From positions 1 to 10,217 of the forward strand of contig CAIKBN010000073.1 of assembly GCA_903825675.1 (NCBI GenBank): a stretch of DNA of 10,217 nucleotides, given 5' to 3'. Below, piece by piece: positions 1 to 4,832 of the stretch (positions are counted from its first letter, which is position 1; each line of letters starts with the position of its first letter). This stretch comes from an uncultured archaeon. Its GTDB lineage: Archaea > Aenigmatarchaeota > Aenigmatarchaeia > GW2011-AR5. Made by a program: the position numbers and the translations under genes. The notes below the pieces were generated by a model. It did no database searches, was not told the DNA's origin, and saw nothing but the letters and a program-made list of their open reading frames with translations.

Positions 1-84
1 ATGCTAAAAATTGACCTTATGTTGCAGAAAATTAAGGCTTTCACTTTCCGAGCATTAGCGTTGTTCTTTAAACCTAACCCTTGA
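1..84 (+). CDS. Possible short ORF or end of an upstream gene (weak)
   Basis: An open frame starts with ATG at the first base of the window and ends at TGA 82-84, encoding 27 residues with several lysines and hydrophobic residues (MLKIDLMLQKIKAF...). It may be the 3' end of a gene that begins outside the window, or a chance frame. No Shine-Dalgarno site or family motif is visible. It lies upstream of the NAD kinase promoter and has no evident link to it. Confidence 0.15.
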   Translation: MLKIDLMLQKIKAFTFRALALFFKPNP

Positions 85-110
85 GGCTATCTTCCATAAC
101 CGATAATTGC

Positions 111-120
111 TTTTAAATAT
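111..120 (+). promoter_or_regulatory. TATA box (box A) of the NAD kinase gene
   Basis: The AT-rich stretch TTTTAAATAT fits an archaeal TBP-binding box. It lies about 40 bases before the ATG at 158, which places transcription start near 141-145. The Shine-Dalgarno-like GAGG at 145-148 precedes the ATG by nine bases, so the messenger would have a short leader. Confidence 0.5.
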
Positions 121-157
121 CTTCTATCAAGTGAAATTAATTAAGAGGATTTAATTT

Positions 158-1132
158 ATGGCCAAGATGAAGAAGAAAGAAAAAATGACAAAAAAAGAGA
201 AAAAGGCAAAGAAGCCGGAGATAATAAGCTTGTCTTCCTTGTTTAAGGCTCCGAAGATAATGGTGATAGCCAAGCAAAACAAGAAAGGCATCAGGGAAGC
301 AACGAAGCTTAAGAAAGAATTAGAGGATAAGGTAGAACTGTATTTTGATCCATCAACAGCAAGGAGAATACGAAAGCTTAAAAAAATGGGAACTGCTATA
401 AAAAAATTCGATGGAGACCTGATAATAACCCTTGGCGGCGATGGCACTCTCCTGAGAGCTGCAAGCGAGGCAAAAGTCCCTATTTTGCCTGTCAAGATTG
501 AAGGACACGGCTTTCTGTGCACAACCACAGTAAACGAATTGATAAAAAATATAGATAATATCATAAGTCACAACTATAATATTATAGAAAGATTAAGGCT
601 GAGGTGCAGCAAGTTAAAAAGAGGCAAATTTGAGAGATATATTGGCAAAATATTGCATACAACCTATCCACCAGCGCTTAACGAGATAGTCTTTGCCAGA
701 AAAAGGCCATCCAAGATATTGGATATAGAATTCAAGATAGATGATACAGTATTTGATGTTCGTGGAGATGGGTTGTTAATCTCAACACCATCAGGCTCTA
801 CTGGCTATTCAGCTTCAGCAGGCGGCTCAGTGATAGATCCTGAATTAGAAGCTATAAGCATCACACCACTATATCCATTCTTTTCGCTCATAAAGCCGAT
901 AATAATTCCCATAAACAAAAAAATAGAGGTTAAGGTAAAAGGCGGCGATTGCGCTGTCATAATAGATGGCCATGGCGGAGAATATGTAAAATCAGACAGC
1001 GAATTCATAATCGAAAAAGGAGAACCGCTAAAGATTATACAGCTCTCTGAGAAGAGGTTCTACGAGCACTTCAAGGAAGAATTCTTGTGCAATCCTTTGA
1101 AAAGAAACAAGGAACAGAAAAAAAAGGAATAA
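158..1132 (+). CDS. nadK: NAD kinase (ATP-NAD kinase family)
   Basis: This 324-residue protein probably phosphorylates NAD to NADP in the cytoplasm. The hallmark GGDGT motif, whose Asp is catalytic in this family, lies at residues 93-97 and is followed by LLRA. The NE motif is present in the segment PALNEIVFAR. The nucleotide-binding glycine/serine segment SGSTGYSASAGGSVIDP follows, and a late DG pair occurs in VIIDGHGG. Two things are less typical. The N-terminal 20 residues are almost all Lys, Glu and Met, ahead of the Rossmann-like start KIMVIAKQNKKG. The segment after GGDGT reads VKIEGHGFL where many relatives have a GxNxGxLGFL-like motif. The C-terminus is also Lys-rich. The gene has its own TATA box and GAGG Shine-Dalgarno site. 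It ends 33 bases from the convergent hicA, so it is probably transcribed alone. The family assignment is firm; the meaning of the basic tails is unknown. Confidence 0.93.
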   Translation: MAKMKKKEKMTKKEKKAKKPEIISLSSLFKAPKIMVIAKQNKKGIREATKLKKELEDKVELYFDPSTARRIRKLKKMGTAIKKFDGDLIITLGGDGTLLRAASEAKVPILPVKIEGHGFLCTTTVNELIKNIDNIISHNYNIIERLRLRCSKLKRGKFERYIGKILHTTYPPALNEIVFARKRPSKILDIEFKIDDTVFDVRGDGLLISTPSGSTGYSASAGGSVIDPELEAISITPLYPFFSLIKPIIIPINKKIEVKVKGGDCAVIIDGHGGEYVKSDSEFIIEKGEPLKIIQLSEKRFYEHFKEEFLCNPLKRNKEQKKKE

Positions 1133-1165
1133 ATTTTTGATCAAGAGTATAATAAATGCTTTACT

Positions 1166-1354
1166 TTATTTCATTTCCTTTATACCCAGATCTTTGCATA
1201 TCTTCTTTGCAAGGAAATCGTTAATTTCTGAATGCCTAGGAACAGAAGAAGCTCTTTTTGTACTCGGATTGTAGAAAATTGTGTGTCGAGAACCCTCTCT
1301 AATCAACATACAACCGCTAGAAATCATATGATCGATAAGTTTTCTTCTTTTCAT
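1166..1354 (-). CDS. hicA: HicA-type mRNA interferase toxin
   Basis: This 62-residue protein matches the HicA toxin fold, a double-stranded-RNA-binding-like domain that cleaves translated mRNA. The pattern runs KLIDHMISSGCMLIREGSRH, then a strand TIFYNP, then SVPRHSEIND, and ends in a helix reaching DLGI. His24 in GSRH is in the position of the catalytic His of the family. The length is normal for a stand-alone HicA. Its ATG overlaps the TAA of hicB by one base (TAATG), so the two are translationally coupled, with the antitoxin made first. It is neutralised by HicB in known systems; activity here is inferred. Confidence 0.85.
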   Translation of the reverse strand: MKRRKLIDHMISSGCMLIREGSRHTIFYNPSTKRASSVPRHSEINDFLAKKICKDLGIKEMK

Positions 1355-1587
1355 TATAGATCTATCGAAATCTTTTCCTTCAATACATTATGGCCTTCTA
1401 TATCTTTTTCAGCCATCTCACGATTTACCTCTAGAACAAGTCTAAGGGCATCCAGAAGATTTTCCTTCGTTTCCTTTAATTCAGCGCCTTGGGTATTCAC
1501 ACCAGGTATTTCCTCTACATATGCAATGTAACCTTCCTTTACCTTTCTGTAAACAGCTGTCAAACCACTTATCTTTTCCTTTTTCAT
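1354..1587 (-). CDS. hicB: HicB-like antitoxin
   Basis: This 77-residue protein has the HicB (UPF0150-type) pattern: a strand with YIAYVEEIPGVNTQGA, then the charged helix ELKETKENLLDALRLVLE. In the family this partial RNase H-like fold binds and blocks HicA. The protein is short and ends soon after the core, so no separate ribbon-helix-helix or helix-turn-helix DNA-binding domain is visible. Autoregulation, if any, would have to come from the HicA-HicB complex or another factor. It is the first gene of the pair (order hicB-hicA, the reverse of the E. coli order). Its start lies about 80 bases from the divergently oriented tRNA gene, so the two share a short intergenic promoter region. Confidence 0.85.
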   Translation of the reverse strand: MKKEKISGLTAVYRKVKEGYIAYVEEIPGVNTQGAELKETKENLLDALRLVLEVNREMAEKDIEGHNVLKEKISIDL

Positions 1588-1633
1588 ATAAAAAACCTTG
1601 CAGTTTTCTATACTTAATACTTAGCTTAAATTC

Positions 1634-1642
1634 TTATATGTA
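1634..1642 (+). promoter_or_regulatory. TATA box of the tRNA-Ile gene (candidate)
   Basis: TTATATGTA is centred about 30 bases before the first base of the tRNA (1668), the usual distance for an archaeal box A driving a tRNA with little or no leader. The surrounding 1588-1667 stretch is AT-rich and must also hold the promoter of the divergent hicBA pair, so alternative TATA-like boxes (for example near 1651-1658) cannot be excluded. Confidence 0.4.
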
Positions 1643-1667
1643 TTGAAATTCATATATTTCTCACATA

Positions 1668-1742
1668 GGGCACTTAGCTTAGCCTGGTTAGAGCACTACG
1701 CTGATAACGTAGAGGCCGCCAGTTCAAATCTGGCAGTGCCCA
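1668..1742 (+). tRNA. tRNA-Ile (anticodon GAT)
   Basis: A full cloverleaf can be drawn by eye. The acceptor stem GGGCACT (1668-1674) pairs with AGTGCCC (1735-1741), with A1742 as discriminator. The D arm is GCTT...GAGC. The anticodon arm is CTACG / CTGATAA / CGTAG (1696-1712) with anticodon GAT at 1703-1705. The T arm is GCCAG / TTCAAAT / CTGGC (1718-1734). There is no intron, and the 3' CCA is not encoded, as is common in archaea, so it would be added after transcription. The 3' end and the following 33 bases recur 130 bp downstream. Confidence 0.95.
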
Positions 1743-1775
1743 TATGCCCTTTCTTTAGAAAAGAAAGCGCATCCG
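1726..1775 (+). repeat. tRNA 3'-end repeat, copy 1
   Basis: These 50 bases cover the last 17 bases of tRNA-Ile and 33 bases of downstream flank. They match 1856-1905 with a single mismatch (C1740 versus T1870). The flank part contains a strong hairpin: ATGC (1744-1747) and CTTTCTTT (1749-1756) pair with AAAGAAAG (1760-1767) and GCAT (1769-1772), with one C-C mismatch and loop AGA. It could act as a tRNA 3' processing or termination structure. Confidence 0.9.
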
Positions 1776-1828
1776 TAAAAGAAAAATATTATATTCTATA
1801 GGAAAGATCAGGAGGAACTTGGAACTGA

Positions 1829-1845
1829 GAGAACCTTAGGTTCTC
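1829..1845 (+). repeat. Perfect 7-bp hairpin between the two tRNA-end repeats
   Basis: GAGAACC and GGTTCTC flank the loop TTA. An outer GAAC (1822-1825) / GTTC (1849-1852) pairing can extend the stem across a 3x3 internal loop. It lies where a decayed tRNA copy would have its anticodon arm, but the acceptor and T stems needed for a tRNA are not present. Confidence 0.6.
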
Positions 1846-1855
1846 GCGGTTCAGA

Positions 1856-1905
1856 AAATCTGGCAGTGCTCATATGCCCTTTCTTTAGAAAAGAAAGCGC
1901 ATCCG
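1856..1905 (+). repeat. tRNA 3'-end repeat, copy 2
   Basis: This second copy of the last 17 bases of tRNA-Ile and 33 bases of its downstream flank lies exactly 130 bp from copy 1. The single mismatch lies in the acceptor-stem part (AGTGCTC instead of AGTGCCC), while the hairpin portion is identical. The sequence 5' of it (1798-1855) shows only faint resemblance to a tRNA body. It is either a relic of a tandem tRNA duplication or one side of a former integration site. Confidence 0.9.
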
Positions 1906-1926
1906 GAAAGAAAAATAAAGTTTTGA

Positions 1927-1949
1927 TCAAACTTTTGGAAAAAGTTTGA
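1927..1949. terminator. 10-bp perfect hairpin, possible terminator or repeat element
   Basis: TCAAACTTTT and AAAAGTTTGA pair perfectly around a GGA loop, and the 5' side overlaps the palindrome TTTGATCAAA. AT-rich inverted repeats of this kind are common between archaeal genes. Its role as a terminator is a guess: there is no long T tract after it on the plus strand. Confidence 0.3.
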
Positions 1950-1978
1950 AAAGCTTCTGCAAAAAGGAGCGAACACAC

Positions 1979-1997
1979 TGACGTACTTCGTACGTCA
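1979..1997. repeat. 8-bp perfect hairpin with TTC loop
   Basis: TGACGTAC and GTACGTCA flank the loop TTC. The near-palindromic stem (CGTAC/GTACG) could be a protein-binding operator or an RNA hairpin. It lies about 90 bases before the start of the cysteine-rich protein gene, upstream of that gene's TATA box. Confidence 0.4.
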
Positions 1998-2045
1998 ATT
2001 TGGTTTGCCTTCCTATTTCAAACTACTTTTAGTCCTACGGTTAGG

Positions 2046-2054
2046 ATTTAAAAG
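2046..2054 (+). promoter_or_regulatory. TATA box of the cysteine-rich protein gene
   Basis: ATTTAAAAG fits an archaeal box A. It places transcription start around 2072-2078, about 12-18 bases before ATG 2090. This makes the more upstream GTG (2075) unlikely as the start. The small hairpin at 2033-2046 touches the box and could affect TBP/TFB access; that is speculation. Confidence 0.45.
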
Positions 2055-2089
2055 CTTTTCGTTACTATCTGATAGTGTCAGGTGTGACT

Positions 2090-3589
2090 ATGAAAACGTT
2101 ATTTTTCTCGGCCTTTTTAGCATTTATAGCCATTTTTGCAGTTGTTGTTCTTGCCGAAGACTGCCCAAACAAGTGCTTAAGCGATGTGCGTTATTATGAT
2201 GGCTACTTTTCTGCGGGCTATTGCCAATACAGGACAGAAGACTGCAACATGCTCGACAAGGAATATGGCAGCAGATTCTGCAAGAACGATGACCTCTATA
2301 TACAATACAAGAATTATTACTGCACCCCTGATGGCTGTAAGTATGATATTTATGACCAAAAAACAGAGGAATGCGGTTCTGGCGGATGTAACAATGGTTA
2401 TTGCGTTATATCATGCGACACTGAATGCGATACCAGAGACGGCTTCTATGGTGACCAGTTCTGCAGCGGCAAAAGCGTTTTGCAGCATTATAGGGATTAT
2501 TATTGTTCCGGCTATGTCTGTCATTATGTAGAAAGCGACCGTTCAGTAGAGTACTGCCCTGAGGGCTGCAGCAATGGTGTATGCAAAGGCATATCGTGCC
2601 CAAGTAAGTGCGAGAATGACGTATGGAATTATGGCGGTAATATTATATCAGGAAAATGTGTTTATCAGAAAACAGACTGTAGCGCGAGTGATAAGGAAAC
2701 AGGCAGCAGATACTGCAAGAACAATGCAGTATATACAAAATTCATAGATTATTACTGTTCAGACGGCTGCAAGAGCGTTGTTTACGAAAGAAAGGCAGAA
2801 GACTGCAAAGATAAATGCACAAGCGGCAGCTGGTATAGCCTGGACGAAAACACAATGGAAAAAAGAGATGATTGTTATTCCTATTCATGCAACAACGGCA
2901 AGTGCGTTCAAAGCAAAACCTATACCACTATATCAAGGCAGGAGATATCCAAAACCCTGAAAGATATAGCAAAAGAAAAAGTCCTCCAGTTTAATATTAA
3001 TGTCTCTAGTGCAGTGATCCAGAAAAATTTTACCCACGCAGACACAGTTTTATTTAACGGCCTGTTCTTTGGTAGCAATGAAGCATTAATAGAATTGCCT
3101 GAATCAGCAATAGATTATATTTCGTTTTATGTAAACAGCACCAATAACTATGCGCCCTTAGTCATTTCACTAAACAACGAAACATATCAGATCTCAGGCT
3201 TAGGCGAGCACAGGTTGCTGGTCAATAAATCAGTAGATCACGCAGTCATTATAATCCGCTCAGAATCCTCATTATGGAGGTTCTGGACACCAGCTAAATA
3301 TGATATCAGAAATATAGTAGTTAGCGCAAGAGCAGCAGACGTAAAAAAGGATGAGTTCGATTTCATAATTGAAAACAATGAATATGAAAACTTCGTAAAA
3401 GCACAAATTACAGAATGGCCAAAGAACACAAGCGTATTTATAAATGATAAAATAATCAGCGAAAGCTTTATCGAAAAAGCCCTTTTTGCAGAAGGCAGGA
3501 ATGCTATAATGTTCGTGCCTTGGCCCAACACAACCTCAGCAAAAAAAGGAATATTAACCATCTGGTACAGCGAAAAGGCGATGGTGTAA
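2090..3589 (+). CDS. Secreted cysteine-rich repeat protein, probably cell-surface
   Basis: ATG 2090 gives 499 residues and an N-terminal signal peptide (MKTLFFSAFLAFIAIFAVVV, cleavage likely after ALA-like VLA near residue 22). GTG codons at 2075 and 2084 are open in frame, but GGTGTGA just before the ATG serves as Shine-Dalgarno. Residues 25-272 hold 30 cysteines in repeated units. An A half (CPxKCxxDV...C.Y...DC) occurs at about 25-56 and 170-200. A B half (DKExGSRxCKN...YYC...GC...C) occurs at about 57-105, 116-165 and 201-243, and the late piece CYSYSCNNGKC (262-272) looks like the displaced end of the third B half. The even cysteine count suggests disulfides. Residues 273-499 have no cysteine but seven NxS/T sequons, so an extracellular, possibly glycosylated beta-rich domain is likely. 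No C-terminal membrane anchor is visible. No family is recognised with certainty; an adhesin or surface-binding role is inference. Confidence 0.85.
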   Translation: MKTLFFSAFLAFIAIFAVVVLAEDCPNKCLSDVRYYDGYFSAGYCQYRTEDCNMLDKEYGSRFCKNDDLYIQYKNYYCTPDGCKYDIYDQKTEECGSGGCNNGYCVISCDTECDTRDGFYGDQFCSGKSVLQHYRDYYCSGYVCHYVESDRSVEYCPEGCSNGVCKGISCPSKCENDVWNYGGNIISGKCVYQKTDCSASDKETGSRYCKNNAVYTKFIDYYCSDGCKSVVYERKAEDCKDKCTSGSWYSLDENTMEKRDDCYSYSCNNGKCVQSKTYTTISRQEISKTLKDIAKEKVLQFNINVSSAVIQKNFTHADTVLFNGLFFGSNEALIELPESAIDYISFYVNSTNNYAPLVISLNNETYQISGLGEHRLLVNKSVDHAVIIIRSESSLWRFWTPAKYDIRNIVVSARAADVKKDEFDFIIENNEYENFVKAQITEWPKNTSVFINDKIISESFIEKALFAEGRNAIMFVPWPNTTSAKKGILTIWYSEKAMV

Positions 3590-3635
3590 AAGGCAAGACT
3601 GTAAAGAAATGAAAATTTATCGTGATAAGAGACGA

Positions 3636-3643
3636 CTTTAAAG
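3636..3643 (+). promoter_or_regulatory. Candidate TATA box before the 246-residue protein
   Basis: CTTTAAAG lies about 42 bases before ATG 3685, and a second AT-rich box (CTTAATAT, 3647-3654) follows closely. Either could place the transcript start a short distance before the start codon. This suggests the gene has its own promoter and is not read from the gene before it, whose stop lies 95 bases upstream. Confidence 0.35.
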
Positions 3644-3684
3644 CATCTTAATATGCTCCTTGTTTACATAATAGAGATGTTGAA

Positions 3685-4425
3685 ATGAGAGACAAAGGTA
3701 TTGAAAAAATTAAAATGCACTTTGCTGCATTTGGAAGAGCTGAGTTTGAAAAGTGGCTTAAAGAAGGCTTGAAAGGTTCTTATTTACCCTCTAATAATCA
3801 TGATGTCCGTCCGTTTGACCCTGTTTATCCCGAAATGGTCTATCATAACGTGGCTAGAGATTATGATAGTATACCTGATTTTCTTGGATTGATTTATGAT
3901 AGGTTTTTTTCTGATTCTGGTAAAAAAATGTTTCGGGAAGCAATTGGCGACCTGCTTGATAGCCAGATAAATCAAACTGAACTTACTACAAAAGCTTGTA
4001 ACGACTTGATATATCTCATCCCGACCGTTAGTGCAGAGGAGTCATTAGATTCATTAGTTTCTTTTGTAGGTGAAGTAAAATCACGAAAGGTGGACCTCTA
4101 TGCTACAATTGCTGTTCTAAGATATTTTAAATCCTCAGAGAAGGTTTATGAAGCTACTGAAAGGCTAGCTAATTCCTCTAATTTCGACGAGGGTTATCTG
4201 TTTGAAATAATTGGGATATTAGTTAAAAAACGACCTTCAGACACTAGAGATATTATTAGAAAATTTGAACCAAGGGTTAAAAAACTTTGGGGTTCGCTAC
4301 CAGATGACGTTACGGAAAGAAAAGCCTTTTCAGAAGCTAAAAGTGAATGCCTTAGGCGCGTGTCGAGAGTAGCCGATGCTGCACTGTATACCGGTACATG
4401 GCTTACTGAAGATTATAAATCTTAG
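3685..4425 (+). CDS. Hypothetical protein, mostly helical, 246 residues
   Basis: I do not recognise this protein. It has no signal peptide or membrane segment, so it is probably cytoplasmic. The sequence is rich in charged residues and reads as successive amphipathic helices, for example FYDRFF-like segments around residues 65-80, the pair SLDSLVSFVGEV / YATIAVLRYF in the middle, and IRKFEPRVKKLWGSL near 190-205. This pattern resembles HEAT-like helical repeats, but no clear repeat period or catalytic motif can be seen. ATG 3685 lacks a strong Shine-Dalgarno site. Codon use differs from the ribosomal genes: GCT for Ala, ATT for Ile and TCN for Ser are common, where neighbours favour GCA, ATA and AGC. 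That hints at recent arrival. It stands alone between the surface protein and the ribosomal operon. Confidence 0.75.
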   Translation: MRDKGIEKIKMHFAAFGRAEFEKWLKEGLKGSYLPSNNHDVRPFDPVYPEMVYHNVARDYDSIPDFLGLIYDRFFSDSGKKMFREAIGDLLDSQINQTELTTKACNDLIYLIPTVSAEESLDSLVSFVGEVKSRKVDLYATIAVLRYFKSSEKVYEATERLANSSNFDEGYLFEIIGILVKKRPSDTRDIIRKFEPRVKKLWGSLPDDVTERKAFSEAKSECLRRVSRVADAALYTGTWLTEDYKS

Positions 4426-4473
4426 AACCGCAAAAATATTAGAAAAAAATAGTACAATTTGGATATAGATGCA

Positions 4474-4493
4474 GGAAATTCAACACAATTTCC
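4474..4493 (+). terminator. Hairpin downstream of the 246-residue protein gene
   Basis: Perfect seven-base arms GGAAATT and AATTTCC enclose the loop CAACAC, 49 bases after the stop codon at 4423-4425. No T tract follows it, so termination by this hairpin alone is uncertain; archaeal terminators often rely on T-rich tracts. Confidence 0.25.
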
Positions 4494-4599
4494 AATAATC
4501 CTTATAAATTCGCCTTGTTGCTCTAAGGTTTTGAAACTGAAGAATTTTCTTGCCAGCGTCCTAAAATAAATATATCCGGAATTTTATTGAACATCTGAT

Positions 4600-4692
4600 A
4601 TGCTAGAACGTAAAGACCTCTCCTTAACGCTGTCTAGAACCTTCGAATATAAAGCGAAAAAAGAAACTAAGCCAGATACGACCCAGAAATAA
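4600..4692 (+). CDS. Possible small protein, 30 residues (weak)
   Basis: ATG 4600 opens a frame ending at TAA 4690-4692, encoding a charged peptide (MLERKDLSLTLSRTFEYKAK, then a KETKP-rich end). An AT-rich box around 4564-4575 lies about 27 bases before the ATG, which would suit a leaderless transcript. There is no Shine-Dalgarno site, and the length is within chance expectation, so this is only a candidate. It ends just before the presumed TATA box of the ribosomal operon. Confidence 0.2.
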   Translation: MLERKDLSLTLSRTFEYKAKKETKPDTTQK

Positions 4693-4695
4693 CCA

Positions 4696-4703
4696 TTTAA
4701 ATA
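4696..4703 (+). promoter_or_regulatory. Candidate TATA box of the ribosomal protein operon
   Basis: TTTAAATA is the best box A in the last 150 bases before uL3. Transcription would begin near 4722-4728 and leave a leader of about 105-110 bases before GTG 4833, long for an archaeon. Two mini-ORFs lie in this leader. Confidence 0.45.
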
Positions 4704-4733
4704 ACTTTACAACACTAATAATTAAAAGCTCTC

Positions 4734-4796
4734 ATGAACTCGGAACGCAGTCTAGTTTTAGGTTGCTATTTAGTCATTGGAACTTACTTGAAGTAG
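4734..4796 (+). CDS. Leader mini-ORF 1 upstream of uL3 (weak)
   Basis: An ATG-started frame of 20 codons (MNSERSLVLGCYLVIGTYLK) ends at TAG 4794-4796. It lies in the presumed leader of the ribosomal operon, about 8-10 bases after the predicted transcript start. No Shine-Dalgarno site is visible. It could be a regulatory upstream ORF or chance. Confidence 0.18.
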   Translation: MNSERSLVLGCYLVIGTYLK

Positions 4797-4802
4797 GGCA
4801 AA

Positions 4803-4832
4803 ATGAATATTATCGGTTCGGATGGGATTTAG
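4803..4832 (+). CDS. Leader mini-ORF 2, ending directly at the uL3 start codon (weak)
   Basis: ATG 4803 begins a nine-codon frame (MNIIGSDGI) whose stop TAG (4830-4832) is immediately followed by GTG 4833, the uL3 start, in the same frame. Termination here would leave a ribosome exactly on the uL3 start codon. Whether it is translated cannot be told from sequence alone. Confidence 0.25.
   Translation: MNIIGSDGI

Larger units (their letters stand above)
1743..2074. other. Gene-free region with a row of short hairpins
   Basis: No convincing coding frame is visible. The region carries these inverted repeats: 1744-1772 (loop AGA); GAGAACC 1829-1835 / GGTTCTC 1839-1845 (loop TTA); the second AGA hairpin at 1874-1902; TCAAACTTTT 1927-1936 / AAAAGTTTGA 1940-1949 (loop GGA), next to the palindrome TTTGATCAAA at 1922-1931; TGACGTAC 1979-1986 / GTACGTCA 1990-1997 (loop TTC); and TCCTA 2033-2037 / TAGGA 2042-2046 (loop CGGT). 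Five of the six have three-base loops. Function is unknown; they may be terminators, a structured RNA or decayed mobile-element ends. Confidence 0.6.
4426..4832. other. 407-base gap upstream of the ribosomal operon
   Basis: This AT-rich gap contains a perfect 7-bp hairpin (GGAAATT 4474-4480 / AATTTCC 4487-4493, loop CAACAC), a TATA-like CTTATAAAT at 4501-4509, a second one at 4696-4703, and three tiny ORFs (4600-4692, 4734-4796, 4803-4832). The hairpin follows the preceding gene by about 50 bases and may end its transcript. No known RNA family or box C/D pattern could be seen. Open frames on the minus strand at about 4425-4690 lack start codons. Confidence 0.5.

Noticed and set aside
1232..1531. 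Plus-strand frame opposite hicBA
   Set aside because: The minus-strand HicA and HicB products have family motifs and a coupled TAATG junction; the plus frame shows neither motif nor ribosome site.
1798..1872. A second, functional tRNA ending in copy 2, with a TTA (ochre-reading) anticodon in the hairpin at 1829-1845
   Set aside because: The 5' bases cannot pair with AGTGCTC to form an acceptor stem, the T stem is broken, and position 33 would be C instead of U. At most it is a decayed relic.
4425..4690. Minus-strand pseudogene in the gap before uL3
   Set aside because: Several overlapping frames are open for 35-55 codons, but none has a start codon or a recognisable motif; AT-rich chance frames explain them.
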